Below are positions 34,914 through 46,006 of a DNA stretch of 64,000 nt, piece after piece (position 1 is the first letter of the stretch; each line of letters opens with the position of its first letter). The notes beneath the pieces were generated by a model, which worked only from the letters and a program-made list of their open reading frames with translations, had not been told where the DNA came from and did not search any database. Source of the DNA: Rhynchospora pubera (Eukaryota > Streptophyta > Magnoliopsida > Poales > Cyperaceae). A program made the translations under genes and the position numbers. The stretch is from the NCBI GenBank assembly GCA_028095005.1, contig CM051463.1:62472251-62536250 (forward strand), given 5' to 3'.

Positions 34914-35132
34914 TCAGAAAGAAGCATCCGCTCTTTCATTCACCATTATGTTGTAAGTTTGTGCACAAGAGAAACTTATGACTCTCTTAATCTCTTTGAA
35001 TTGAGACTCGAAATCAATCACCTTATGTTGCCAAAAATTTAAAGAAAAAAGGTCAATCATCTTTGAGGGAAGGCAAAGAAGTGGTCGATGCCAACCGCAA
35101 TCCCGCTTGTCTCGTCTATTGAACTGGAGCAA
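34914..35132 (-). pseudogene. Possible LINE RNase-H fragment
   Basis: The minus-strand frame ends with a stretch (FKEIKRVISFSCAQTYN... then VNERADAS) that resembles the 3' part of the plant LINE RNase H domain, where a REANxxADxLA phrase is usual. The match is short and imperfect, the frame is only 72 codons and no reverse transcriptase lies next to it. Confidence 0.25.
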
Positions 35133-35192
35133 TCAGCCAATCACAGAATGAAATTTGAGAATCCCAATGCTGGTCAGGAGCTCGCTTCAATT

Positions 35193-35246
35193 AAAACCAA
35201 GAGAAGTTTTTTTTTTTTTTTCGATACAAAAAAACCAAGAGAAGTT
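35193..35246 (-). mobile_element. Extremely truncated retroposon (22 bp) with 16-bp target duplication
   Basis: AAAACCAAGAGAAGTT occurs at 35193-35208 and 35231-35246. Between them is only a T-run followed by CGATACAAA, which on the minus strand is TTTGTATCG plus a poly(A) tail. This is the layout of a LINE-mobilised transcript cut off almost at its 3' end. Confidence 0.7.
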
Positions 35247-37026
35247 ACCGTTTGAACACAGCACATACGTTCTACAAATATCATTTAATGCAATAATGAA
35301 TATGAACTTGTACATATCAAATTTGAAGAGACAAAATACGAGACTATATATAACAGATCGACAATGTTTTGACAGAAAATAGAACAACTTTGATTTAATT
35401 TGTTGGTGGTAATAAATTTGCATCCAAGTGTTTTCAAAATTCCAAGTTTTTCTAATACCAGCGATTATGAAACAAAATTATATTGCGATATTAGTGTAAG
35501 AAAAGAAAGAAAACATAACTGACAAGATCAATCGTTCGGTATGAGTCGGACAAAACAGTCTTTTACCAGAAAAGAGCTGCAACCTAGCTCATTCAACAGA
35601 ATAGAAAGCATCAAAGCAAACAAAATCAGAAAAAGCTCTTCAAAAAATTTGGAACTCTTCATATAGCAATATCAGTGAAAGCAAGCACATGCCTCCTCCA
35701 CTTGTATCATCTTTCCTGCTCATAATCATTAGCACTCTTCTGACCACTCAGTTTGACTGATATGACAGATATGTGATATTCTGGTACTTATGGATTGCTG
35801 TTCCAGAAACGGTACCAAAGTTCAGAAATCAGCATCATTTGAACACTAATTCTTAGTACCAGGTAACCTTGCACGAATAGGGCATAATTGCAATAACAAA
35901 GATAATTAGAAGAAATCAAACTCAACCTAATCACAAGGATTAAATCTATCTTATAATCTAAATGAGGCACGATTAATCCCTGTATATACTTTTATATTTT
36001 GCTATTATATATCAGTATACGCCACCAAAAATGGAAATTGCATATTATATGAAAGATTGTAATGATCAAATAGAGTTCTCATCCTTAAGATGCTTACTTC
36101 CTTCAACAGTTTCGTAAGTTATGACCTTGCTATGTTTATCAATTGTTGTTGTATTTTTCCGAAATTGCCTTCCGCATGAGTGTATTATCTTAAGTGTTTA
36201 ATAGTGCTGGTTCCTCTGTAATGTCAGTAGCTTATTTTCTCTATTAGTGTATATTGAACTTTCTTCTCGCAAGATACTTGAACAATTTTACGCACGTTTT
36301 TTTTCCCCATCACAACCCAAAAGTTTACACACACTTTGACAAGAATCAGTTAAGTCTTAAGATTAAAGAGTTGTCATTTTTATTTAATTTACTTGAGAAA
36401 TTTAAATTTATTTATAAAATCTGCTTATAGTACCTTCGTGAAAATTTCACTAAAGTTATGTATAATTGATTTTGTATACAGTCTTTATATTTCATAAACA
36501 TATAAGTAGTTGAAAACTCAACAATCGAATTCGTTGGCTCCCTGTTTGAACCAATAATTAATTGATTCAAATTATTGAATTGGTACCTAAAGTTTGAGTT
36601 TTATAATATTGACTTCCAGCTTGAAAGGTGCTTAAAACAAAAACCACCTGACCAAGCTAGGAAAACACATCTTGTGATTCAGATTTTGAGTTTATCAGAG
36701 CAGACAATCCAGATTCTACAGTTGCAATTATGAACAGAGCATAAAAGCGAACATTTTAAATACAGACCAATGTGAATTACCTAATCCGGTAAATGTGGCA
36801 ATTAAATTGGAATTAAATCCCAGTGCTTTTTTCTTTCTTTTGGGTTTGAAATTCAATTACTTTCACGTGTTTCTGGCAAGCGGATTTATTATCCTTGTAC
36901 CAATAGGTCTACCAAACTCATAAGCCTCTATACAAATTTGCCATTCATTTTTTTTAGATAATCTGGACAGAGACTGTCAAGAGTAAAATTGCCATTCATA
37001 TAACGCATGGTTAGCCAAATCAACGT

Positions 37027-37078
37027 CCCCCCCCCCCCAAAAAAAAAAAAAAAAAATAATAATAATAATAATAATAAT
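37027..37078. repeat. C-run, A-run and AAT microsatellite
   Basis: About 10 C, then about 17 A, then about eight AAT units in direct succession. Such composite low-complexity tracts may mark an old retroposon tail. Confidence 0.85.
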
Positions 37079-37763
37079 GTGGATTTAGTCATATTTAAAT
37101 ACTGACATGGTACTCTAAAGATCCTTTGAGATAAAAATGGAGGCAAATTTTTCCAACTTCGAATATCTTTTTGCTAGCTCGATTTTGAACTTATATTTTC
37201 TCTTTTAGATTATTAACTTTAACCACTAAATTTTAGAAAAAAAAAAATTTCTTCATCAATTCTTCAAGTTATGAGCATACAGGAAAACGTTTATTATTGG
37301 TCGTTGACATAGTAAAAGCAATGCATCATTTGTCATTTCCTCACGCGATCATTAATGGTGAAATGATCATACAAGCGATAAACAGGTGTAATAGTCTCAT
37401 TTTTAAAATCAAGTTTGTGCATTACTAACTTCAATATTGAAAAGTTTTCTGTAGATTGGGACAACACTACAACAGATTTCCCTAGTTCAAAGCCAACTGG
37501 AGAATATCGAACCAGTTAAACCACCAATCATTAAGAAAAACTGGAAAAGAAAGAAAGGTTGGTTCTGACTCCAAAGTAGGCGGAGATGAAAAAGGGTCGG
37601 ATTTTATCCGTTCATATTCAGATCCATATCCGGATATTTTATGTAGATCCGATATTTATTGGATAGGGTTACGGTTTTCAATTTTGATCCAAATTTGTTT
37701 GAAACTAAAATATCTATTACAAAGGTCCACATATGACTTCCATTTAAGTTTTTTAAAGTATAA

Positions 37764-38063
37764 GGCCCTGTTTGGATAGTTAGGAATAAGGGTTATTTTA
37801 GACTAAATAGCTATTCGGGACTAAGTAACCATCCAAACAGTCCAGAATTAAGGACTTATTCTTAATCAGACTAAGATTAGTTAATCCGACATTTTGTTAG
37901 AATAAGAGTTGAGATTAGAAAGAAAAGCTCATTATTTATTCTTTCCTCATCTAAACAAAAAGTCTTAATCTGAGATTAAGCTTTTTCTTAAGAATTTAGG
38001 ATTAAGAATCTTAATCCTGAATAACTAATCCTACCCTTAATCTCATACGATCCAAACAGAGCC
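37764..38063. mobile_element. Tourist-like PIF/Harbinger MITE (300 bp)
   Basis: The ends GGCCCTGTTTGGAT and ATCCAAACAGAGCC are inverted, flanked by TAA on both sides (37761-37763, 38064-38066), the canonical 3-bp duplication of PIF/Harbinger. The interior is palindromic in part (TTAATCTGAGATTAAG). Non-coding. Confidence 0.85.
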
Positions 38064-38581
38064 TAATATACAAGTTAATTACAAATTCATTGATAATCTT
38101 AAACCATAATTGTTTAATTATATATACCCATCATTCATCCGCTACAAAAATATACGTTTTATCGTTATATTTTGAATTATGATTAGATGTTTAATTTTAA
38201 ACCAAGAATATAATGTGTATCTTTTTGTAATGTTGCCTAAAAATATGTTGTGAAAACATTATGTTGTTAATATTTGATGAATATACTTATGAAAATGTGC
38301 ATCTTTTTTGTAAAACATTTGATACTTTTATTTAATATTCAAATTATATTCTTATTCATAACCAGTTAATTTTTACTATATCTGAATGGGTATCCGAAAT
38401 TAAAAATCGGAATCCGATCCGTTTGCAAGTAGGAAACTCCTCGTATGGTATCAATCAAGTATCAACAAAGCACTTCATCACTTCTCTTCTCTAGTACAAT
38501 CTCCTGTTTCCATACTCCAAAAGGCTCCTCTCCCCTACTACAACTAACTTCCTTGATTAAATCTCTGCTTCTCCAACAAAA

Positions 38582-38806
38582 ATGATGAAGACAAGCGCTG
38601 CATATTTGATCTGCATGGAGACGAAGATAGTTCTCGGCACAGAGAAGGCGCCAGGCAGTTGCCCATACTGCAATGGGGAGGTGATGGCAACAACCGTCGA
38701 GTGCACACGCAAACTCTGTTGTCTTAGACTCAGTGTGACAACTAAAAGGGAGTACACTTGTTCATCTTGCTCCAAAAGACTCGTTGCTTATTTGGGAGAT
38801 GCTTGA
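38582..38806 (+). CDS. Small zinc-ribbon-like protein (CxxC...CxxC)
   Basis: A 74-residue intronless protein starting MMKTSAAYLICMETK. CPYC (residues 27-30) and CSSC (60-63) can form a four-Cys zinc site, with an extra C41, C46 and C47 in between. The segment AYLICMETKIVLGTEKAPGSCPYC and the basic KREYTC...KRL stretch match, from memory, a widespread family of roughly 70-residue land-plant proteins of unknown function. There is no signal peptide or membrane helix, so a cytosolic or nuclear location is likely. Expected features of a real gene are present: C/T-rich 5' leader (38470-38540) and an AATGAATG-type poly(A) region after 38860. The second Met could also be the start. A spurious antisense frame overlaps it. 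No function can be assigned. Confidence 0.75.
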   Translation: MMKTSAAYLICMETKIVLGTEKAPGSCPYCNGEVMATTVECTRKLCCLRLSVTTKREYTCSSCSKRLVAYLGDA

Positions 38807-38879
38807 CTGTTACTAGTCACTTTCATTTTGGGTTCAATTATTGCAATTTGCAATTATGTTCAGCTTTAATGAATGCAAT

Positions 38880-40941
38880 GTCTCCTTACTCTTCCTCTTT
38901 TTATTTATTTATTTTTTTTTAATTTTTTATTCTCCTGTGTTAGTGTTGGGGTGGGGTGGGAGGTCAGCTCCTAGGTGCTTCATTAAAATTTGCAATTAAT
39001 TAGATAAATATGTGGCTAATGGCAACTTGTATTGTTTAGCATTTTTCATGAGAAGATAAATAGATGAAAAGAGAGATTTCTCTGCTTGCGAGATTGTAGA
39101 TGTCCAACAGTGAAATGTACTAACCAGTACTCATTTCTGAAGGAAAATAAACCCCTTTTAGCTTCTCATATAGAATTTCCTAATTATGAAATGTGCTAGA
39201 GAAATTGAAATCATAACCAACATCCTATTTTTTATATAAATCTAAAAAAGTTCTTGTTATGTTATAAAACTGCACGTAGTTGTTAATCAGCTCTACTTTA
39301 TTATCGAACTACTATCAATGTGAATGAATTTTTATTGTAAAACTTCATATCCCTTCTCAGAAATGCATCCCACCATATTTTTTAAGCAAGCACCACAATA
39401 AATTGAAATTATCTTTTTTTTTATTGTTTTATCAATTATAAAAAAATCTATCCTCGGAGAACCCAAGAACAAAAAAATGTCGAAAAGCTAAATTTAGGTT
39501 TGCAACTGCCTTCTTTTTGTTCTCATATCCGTTTGGATGGGCGTGGGAATAAGGGAATAACTTCTTCCTACTTCTAAATTTATTATAAACAATCCAAACT
39601 CTCATATCCGTTTGGATGGGCGTGGAACCCAAGAAAAAAAGAAGTGGGAAGAAGTATTGGAAAATGTGTAACTTTGTGAATAATTTGGATTGTTTATAAT
39701 GAATTTATTCTCTTATTTTCTTCTTCCCTTCTTCCCAAATGGAATCCAAACGGAGCCCTATTTGCAAACACTTAATTTAATGCTTATCGAAACAAAGTTA
39801 AAATATCACGATTATTCACGAGTGGCGAAAATAATGATGTAAATCACATGATCACATCTATAATTTTATTTTTAATATTAGGGATCTATATTCTGAATGA
39901 TTAAGTAATTAAAACTTGAGGTGTAATGGAATCACGAAAGATGGAGATATTTTAATCCTCCTCATGTACAAGTTAGTAAGGTCATTGCATGTAAGCTCAA
40001 TTTCTTTTGCATATGGTAAACATGAATACTGACACTGACCGAGTGATTGTCATGGTTAAAACTCTGTACCTAAGTAAAAAAAAATAGAAAACACTGAAGT
40101 AACATATACATAAATTCAACTAAAAAAGTCCAAAAACTCAAAAAGGAACCGAATTTGAAACACAGATTTTAGTAATTGAAAAATGTTTAAAGATCAGAGT
40201 ATGAAACTAAGCAATACATTTAGAACCCAAACAGCTCCTAATGGAGTTTGTAAGTGCCAGACCTGTGGTTCATAAAAAGAATGGAATTTCCAAGTCCATC
40301 TTATTTTCTCTGTATTCTTCGCTAATTTGTATGTTAAGTTAAGCTTGTTTGGCTTTTATTTGATACGAAAAATTTCCGCCTGAGCATTGCGATCTCGCCA
40401 ACTCAGATCAAACCAGTTGGATCAACAATTAACACCAGTGCAATTTGTAAGGAAAAAAAAATAAATAAATACACCATGTCTTTTATGTAAAGTATTGAAT
40501 AAAATACTAGTAGACGTTTTTTTTTTCATTTCATGCAAATGACAGCCGACTTAAAAGGGTTTGAATCCGATTGGTTCCTCCTTCCAAACATAAAAACAGA
40601 AACAAAATTGTGGGTAATAATAAAAATTAATTGAACAGCCACCCAAATGCAGAGAAAAGATTGTTTGCTGAATTAATACTGTTAGCAAATGAGCTGAGAT
40701 GTCAGGACAGACGTGCAAGCAGCTTAGAAGCGTCACAAAATGAGAAACTAATTTCCGATGAGAATTAAAACTAAAAAACACATATAATGACTTGACAGAC
40801 ATGTATCATCACAAAACATCTCAACACAACTAGCACAGCAGAATAAACAAAGACCTCTTGTCTTCAAAACTTGGCAACCAAAATTCTAACAACAGCAAAA
40901 ATTGTTCCACTAAAAAAGATAATGCAAAATAATAAAAGAGC
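38880..40941. other. Intergenic between the zinc-ribbon gene and RPL7
   Basis: It holds a decayed MITE pair (39522-39757). The rest is AT-rich with no gene recognised. Confidence 0.4.
39522..39757. mobile_element. Decayed TTTGGATGGGCGTGG MITE copies
   Basis: CTCATATCCGTTTGGATGGG plus CGTGG occurs twice (39522 and 39601). The second copy runs through a MITE-like body (AAGAAGTATTGGAAAATGTG) to an inverted end ATCCAAACGGAGCCC. This suggests one element inserted in or duplicated beside another of the same family, with rearrangement. Confidence 0.5.
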
Positions 40942-42812
40942 CTAGTTCATCCTCCTGATGAGCTCATTGATATAGTTCTCGCGATTACCAGCATCTCCAC
41001 CCTCAACATAGTGGTTCCTCTTCTTCTTCATGCCACCAAGTGGGGCCTTGAGCTTGAAGGGCCAAAGGAAGTTGTTGGCTTCCTTAAAGTGCGGGCCGAC
41101 TGTCATAATCTCATGCACAAGATCTTCAATGCAAACAATGCCATGAGAGCCCAGACCCTACAAAAAAAATCAATGGCAAACTTTCATATAAAAACTTAAA
41201 TAGAAAAAAATGGAGATAAAGAGTCTGGGTTACAATGATCAAACAACTCTATTACGTTCAGGATGGCATTACACATACATACAACTAAATTTTTTACATG
41301 ACTCCTAACTATTACAGGATCAACCTAATCATAGAGTAGAGATGTTAGACAGTACCTGCTCAATAATAGAGTTGTCCGAAAGAGGGACCCTTTGCTTGTT
41401 GAGCTTGCCATATCCCCTCTTGTAGATCAGCTCCCTGACACTCTTCAGGTTGGGATACCTAAGAACAATTAAATAGTTTTCAGCAATTAAAACATTTGCA
41501 TGTGAATAGCTCAGAAAGCAACATATTGAACGTGTTTGAAATTACCCATAGGTCACATAGGGCTCAACACGACGCAACATGTTGATGGTGGCCTTGTTGA
41601 CCTTCAGGAAAACACCATTGAAGATCTGCAACAACATAAATTCATCATGAATAATTTTACTTCTAATAATACAAAATTTTTCCACAATTAAATTAGACTT
41701 GTAAACTTTAACAATTGTTTATGAGTAATTTACAATATTTATAAATGAGACAGGATTGGTCACTGAGGATTGGTCAAGTAAAGACTAGACTACTCTAAAT
41801 ATCTATTATAAAGCCTAAAAATGAAATAAGTTCCAATGCAGACAAGAACCAGTATGAAATTATGATCAAGTGACAATTATTCACCATAAAGATCTGTTAT
41901 AAAATGTTTCAATTACCTGTCTAAGACGCAGAAGCTGTAAAATCTTCCTGGTCTTAGGGTGCATGGCATTGATACTACACAAAAAAAGATATGATAGTTC
42001 ATTAGTAACAATTAATTAAAGTTTGATAATCACGACCAGTTATCAGATCTTAGAAAAGACATTACCCTCTGATACGAATGATGAACAGCAGCTTGGCTTC
42101 AGGGCTGACATAGAAGCCACCCTTCAACCTTGCCTCCCTCTTGAGCTGGACCAGCTCCTTCTCCTATGGAGAAATTACAAAAACAAACATTATTATAATA
42201 ATATATAAAAAACACATGGAAAATGATAACCCATTTTATATTATCAAATTGTCATAATGTCTGATATCCACTCATGAACACAGACTGTTTTATCAATTGT
42301 CAAATAACCAAATGTGTGAAATCAAGAATTGGCTGTTTAGAACGTAGAAATTACACAATCTGAATAATGAAATAACAGCATTAAGAACATTTCAGAAAAT
42401 TATTCCCCATGGTACTGGCAGAAAACTAACAGAATCGGTATTATTTTGTGAACACACTCAGTACATATCTGAGACGGCACGGATCAGTACTGAAAGATAA
42501 TCAAACCATACAAATTTTGGACATCCAGATTTAAAACCCACCAAACTAGGTTCTAAAGACTGGTACTACAAGTACAATACCAAACCACAGAAGAGAAGAG
42601 AAAGAGAAGAGAAGAGAAGTGAATACCTGAGCCTCGTACTCCTGAGCGTACTTCTGAGCTTTCTGGAAGATGACTTTCTTCTTTTCGCGCGCCTCCTTGC
42701 GCCTCACCTCCAACGCCTCCTTCTTCTCAAGAGCCCATTGCTCCTCTCTCTTTTGCTTCTTCAACACCGACTCGGGCACCACCTTCTTCTCCGCCGCCGC
42801 CGCCGCCGACAT
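40942..42812 (-). CDS. RPL7: Cytosolic 60S ribosomal protein L7 (uL30)
   Basis: The exons are 42627-42812, 42066-42163, 41917-41974, 41546-41625, 41356-41458 and 40942-41157. They total 741 nt and give 246 residues, the usual plant L7 length. The N-terminal extension is Ala- then Lys/Glu-rich (MSAAAAAEKKVVPES..., LEKKEALEVRRKEAREKKK), the eukaryote-specific part that binds rRNA. The uL30 fold follows, with LLFIIRIRG, AMHPKTRKILQLLRLRQIFNGVFLK split over exons 2-4, RVEPYVTYGYPN and GSHGIVCIEDLVHEI. The C-terminus GGDAGNRENYINELIRRMN is typical. It is a structural component of the large subunit. All borders are GT/AG. The Met at 42812 is chosen over an upstream in-frame Met at 42863, because a splice acceptor two bases before ATG ends a 5'UTR intron (42815-42909). 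Confidence 0.96.
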
Positions 42813-42909
42813 CTCTGTATCAATCAAACAATCAATCCTTCGATCTGATCTAGCAAATTGCAACCGAAAAGGATCAAGCCAAGCTAAGCCTAGGGTTTGG
42901 TTTTGTTAC

Positions 42910-42970
42910 CTGAGATCGGGAATGAGGTGGTGTTGTGGAGATTGAGCAGACGGAAAAATTGAGCGGAGGC
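42910..42970 (-). other. RPL7 5'UTR exon 1
   Basis: On the minus strand a C/T-rich leader ends at CTCAG/GTAACAAAACC (exon edge 42910). It is followed by a 95-bp intron whose acceptor (GATACAG) lies two bases before the start codon. Short first introns in the 5'UTR are common in plant ribosomal protein genes. The upper limit is approximate. Confidence 0.6.
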
Positions 42971-42989
42971 GCCGAAGTGGTCGCTTTTG

Positions 42990-43017
42990 ATATATATGGG
43001 AGGTCGGGTTAGGGTTT
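42990..43017 (-). promoter_or_regulatory. RPL7 core promoter: TATA-like tract and telo-box
   Basis: The minus strand has ATATATATC (TATA-like, 42991-42997) about 25-30 bases from the likely start, and a telo-box AAACCCTAA at 43009-43017. Telo-boxes with site II motifs are the usual signature of plant ribosomal protein gene promoters and link them to growth and TCP-factor control. Confidence 0.65.
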
Positions 43018-43204
43018 GTGGTTTGTCACTCAAAACCCCTTGGTGCAACAAATCAGGACCGTCGGATTAGATCATTATTTGCCGTGGGTGCTACTATGTG
43101 GTTATCCGTGTGTCGAGTCTCTGAGTCTTGCGGTATTTAACTAAGAATCGAGTCATGCACATTATTGGCACCTGCAGTATCCGCTACAGAACATCAGAAA
43201 TTGC

Positions 43205-43216
43205 AGCCCATGGGCC
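43205..43216. promoter_or_regulatory. Paired site II motifs (AGCCCA/TGGGCC)
   Basis: AGCCCATGGGCC holds two abutting site II (TGGGCY) elements in opposite orientation, about 190 bases upstream of the RPL7 TATA region and only 39 bases from a Mutator-like insertion. Confidence 0.5.
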
Positions 43217-43254
43217 GTTCTCCTAAAAAAAAGAAAATCGGAAATCATTTATTA

Positions 43255-44691
43255 CCGAAATTTTAAAAAATAATACTAAATTAATATAATATATTAAAAA
43301 TAATATCAATATAATAATATTTTTTTAAATAGTATCACGAGATCGGAATCTCAGATTCCGAACGCAAGATCGGATTCCTGGATTCCGATCTTAGCTTTTT
43401 AATTTTTTTATATATTATTTATTTATTTATTTATTTAATTTATTAATTAGTTAAATAATTAGAAAAATAGATAATATATTGTAAAAATATTGAAAAAATA
43501 TGGAAAGATCAGGAATAATTAAACTAAATTTTATATGTAATTTAGTATTTTTTTAAAATTAATTTTTTTTTCTTTTATTAGTTTATTAATTAGTTAATTA
43601 ATTAGAAAAATAGACAATATATTCTAAAAATATTGAAAAAATATAAAAAAATCAGGAATAATTAAACAAAATTTTATATGTAATTTAGTATTTTTTTTGG
43701 AAAATTAAATTTATTTTTATTTAATTTATTTATTTAATTAAAAAATAAATAATTAAGTATAAATTTTTAATTAATTTAAATTAAAATTATAAATTTTTAA
43801 ACAACCATTTGATATGCGTCCCGAATGTCGTCATCTGTATATATTATTTTCATATTATATATTAAACAATCATATCGAGTCTCATGATCATGCACATTAT
43901 TGTATATATTATTTTACTGAGACGGAGAAGAAAGACTAAATTTACTTGATTTACTGCATTTCTCTTTTTAATAATTAATTTATGATTTTAAAAACATTTT
44001 TAGTAGTTTAGAGTGGTTTTTAGATTTGCAAACTTTCTAAGTGGATTTTGGAGGTCCAGAGAAAGTTTTTTTGCCTCGAAAATGGTCGTTACGGGATTTC
44101 ACCCCCGACAACATGTGTAGATCTCGTCGCCAGCTTTCCGGATTGTGCTCGATCCCCCCAAACGGACCTTCCTATCGAAAGTTATGCATGTTTAAAGTTT
44201 TAATGTTCAAATTATGCCTTTGTATCCCTGCAAATGCAGAAAGGATTAATAAAACTTTGAACATTCTGAAAGGATTATGCCTTTTTATCCCTGCAAATTC
44301 TGAAAATTTATAATCCTTTCTAAATGGTACAATTTATTTAATTAAATAAGTTATAAAAATTTATATTTTAATTAAATAAATTAATTAAAATGAAAATAAA
44401 TTTAATTTCCCCAAAAAATACTAAATTACATATAAAATTTAATTTAATTATTCCTGATTTTTTCAATATTTTTACAATATATTATCAATTTTTCTAATTA
44501 TTTAACTATTTAATAAATTAAATAAATAAATAATATATAAAAAATTAAAAAGCTAAGATTGAAATTCAGGAATCCGATCTTACGTTCGGAATCCCAGATT
44601 CCGATCTCGTGATACTATTTAAAAAATATTATTATATTGATATTATTTTCAATATATTATATTAATTTAATACTATTTTTTAATTTTTCGA
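43255..44691. mobile_element. Mutator-like element A (1.44 kb, long TIRs)
   Basis: It starts CCGAAATTTTAAAA and ends TTTTAATTTTTCGA, flanked by the 9-bp duplication CATTTATTA (43246-43254 and 44692-44700). The TIRs run about 280-300 bp and include the mirrored blocks AGTATCACGAGATCGGAATC, CTGGATTCCGATCTTAG and CAGGAATAATTAAA. The 9-bp duplication and long TIRs fit the Mutator superfamily. There is no transposase. An internal segment (about 43700-43960) absent from element B suggests cargo or a deletion in B. The left arm contains an internal tandem copy of about 150 bp. Confidence 0.88.
44041..44313 (+). other. Conserved internal frame of MULE A (90 codons)
   Basis: The frame DFGGPE-VF...RKWSLR-FT...SRRQLSG...NGP-Y-KLCMFKVLMFKLCLCIPAN is shared with the frame at 45262-45603 in element B. 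No domain was recognised. Both could simply be the conserved non-coding core of one element family, since identity at the DNA level is equally high. Confidence 0.35.
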
Positions 44692-44785
44692 CATTTATTA
44701 CTTACGCATATTAGGTGGGCCAATTGAATTTGACCCAATTTGAGTTGAGAGTGAGCCCAGCCTAATGATCGCATGGCTTAACTAG

Positions 44786-45997
44786 CCGAAAAATTTAAGA
44801 ATAATATGAAATTAATATAATATATTAAAAATAATATCAATATAATAATATTTTTTTAAATAGTATCACAAGATCGGAATCCCAAATTTCGACGGCAAGA
44901 TCGGAATCTCGGATTCCGACCTTAGCTAAGATCGTAATACGAGATTCCGATCTTAGCTTTTTAATTTTTTTTTTATATATTATTTATTTATTTATTTATT
45001 TTATTAATTAGTTAAATAATTAGAAAAATAGATAATATATTGTAAAAATATTGAAAAAAATCAGGAATAATTAAACTAAATTTTATATGTAATTTAGTAT
45101 TTTTTGAAAATTTTTTTCCTTTTATTAGTTTATTAATTTGTTAATTAATTAGAAAAATAAATAATACATTCTAAAAATATTAAAAAAATATAAAAAAAAT
45201 CAGGAATAATTAAACAAAATTTTATATGTAATTTAGCTTTTCTCTTTTTAATAATTAATTTATGATTTTAAAAAACTTTTTTCGTAGTTTAGAGTGGTTT
45301 TTAGGTTTGCAAACTTTCAAAGTGGATTTTGGAGGTCCAGAAAGCGTTTTTTGGCTTCGAAAATGGTCGTTACGAGGTTTCACAGGGTTTCACCCCGGTT
45401 ACATCTGTAAATCTCGTCGCCAGCTTTCCGGAATGTCCTCGTTTGCACCAAACGGACCTTTCTATCAAAAGTTATGCATGTTTAAAGTTTTAATGTTCAA
45501 GTTATGCCTTTGTATCCCTGCAAATACAGAAATGATTAATAACACTTTGAACATTCTGAAAGGATTATGCCTTTGTATTACTGCAAATTCTGAAAATTTA
45601 TAATCCTTTCTAAATGGTACAATTCATTTAATTAAATAAGTTATAAAAATTTATATTTTAATTAAATAAATTAATTAAAATGAAAATAAATTTAATTTCT
45701 CCAAAAAATACTAAATTACATATAAAATTTAATTTAATTATTCCTGATTTTTTCCATATTTTTTCAATATTTTTACAATATATTATCTATTTTTCTAATT
45801 ATTTAACTAATTAATAAATTAAATAAATAAATAAATAATTTATAAAAATTTAAAAAGCTAAGATCGGAATCCAGGAATTCGATCTTGCGTTCGGAATCTG
45901 GTATTCCGATCTCGTGATACTATTTAAAAAAATCTTATTATATTGATATTATTTTTAATATATTATATTAATTTAATACTATTTTTAAATTTTTCGG
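44786..45997. mobile_element. Mutator-like element B (1.21 kb, long TIRs)
   Basis: It has perfect terminal inverted repeats CCGAAAAATTTAA/TTAAATTTTTCGG and a perfect 9-bp duplication CTTAACTAG at 44777-44785 and 45998-46006. It is the same family and orientation as element A, 94 bases away, but with its own duplication, so the pair arose by two insertions and not by tandem duplication. Non-autonomous. Confidence 0.93.
45262..45603 (+). other. Conserved internal frame of MULE B (113 codons)
   Basis: Counterpart of the frame in element A, extended at its start. The C-terminal half contains a short internal duplication (CLCIPANTE... and CLCITANSE). No function was recognised, and coding status is doubtful. 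Confidence 0.3.
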
Positions 45998-46006
45998 CTT
46001 AACTAG

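Larger units (their letters stand above)
33994..37763. other. Intergenic, no recognised host gene
   Basis: AT-rich. It contains a possible LINE RNase-H remnant (34914-35132), a tiny retroposon (35209-35230) and a C/A-run with AAT repeats (37027-37078). The other ORFs look random. Confidence 0.4.

Noticed and set aside
38557..38775. 72-codon minus-strand frame
   Set aside because: Antisense to the zinc-ribbon gene; the plus-strand frame has the paired CxxC motifs and promoter-like flank.
40942..42812. Intronic C/D snoRNAs in RPL7
   Set aside because: Single box-like words were seen but no intron showed a properly spaced C and D pair with a closing stem.
42670..42945. 91-codon plus-strand frame
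   Set aside because: Antisense shadow of RPL7 exon 1 and its 5'UTR.
43255..45997. Tandem duplication of one element as explanation for the MULE pair
   Set aside because: Each copy has its own different 9-bp target duplication, which needs two insertions.
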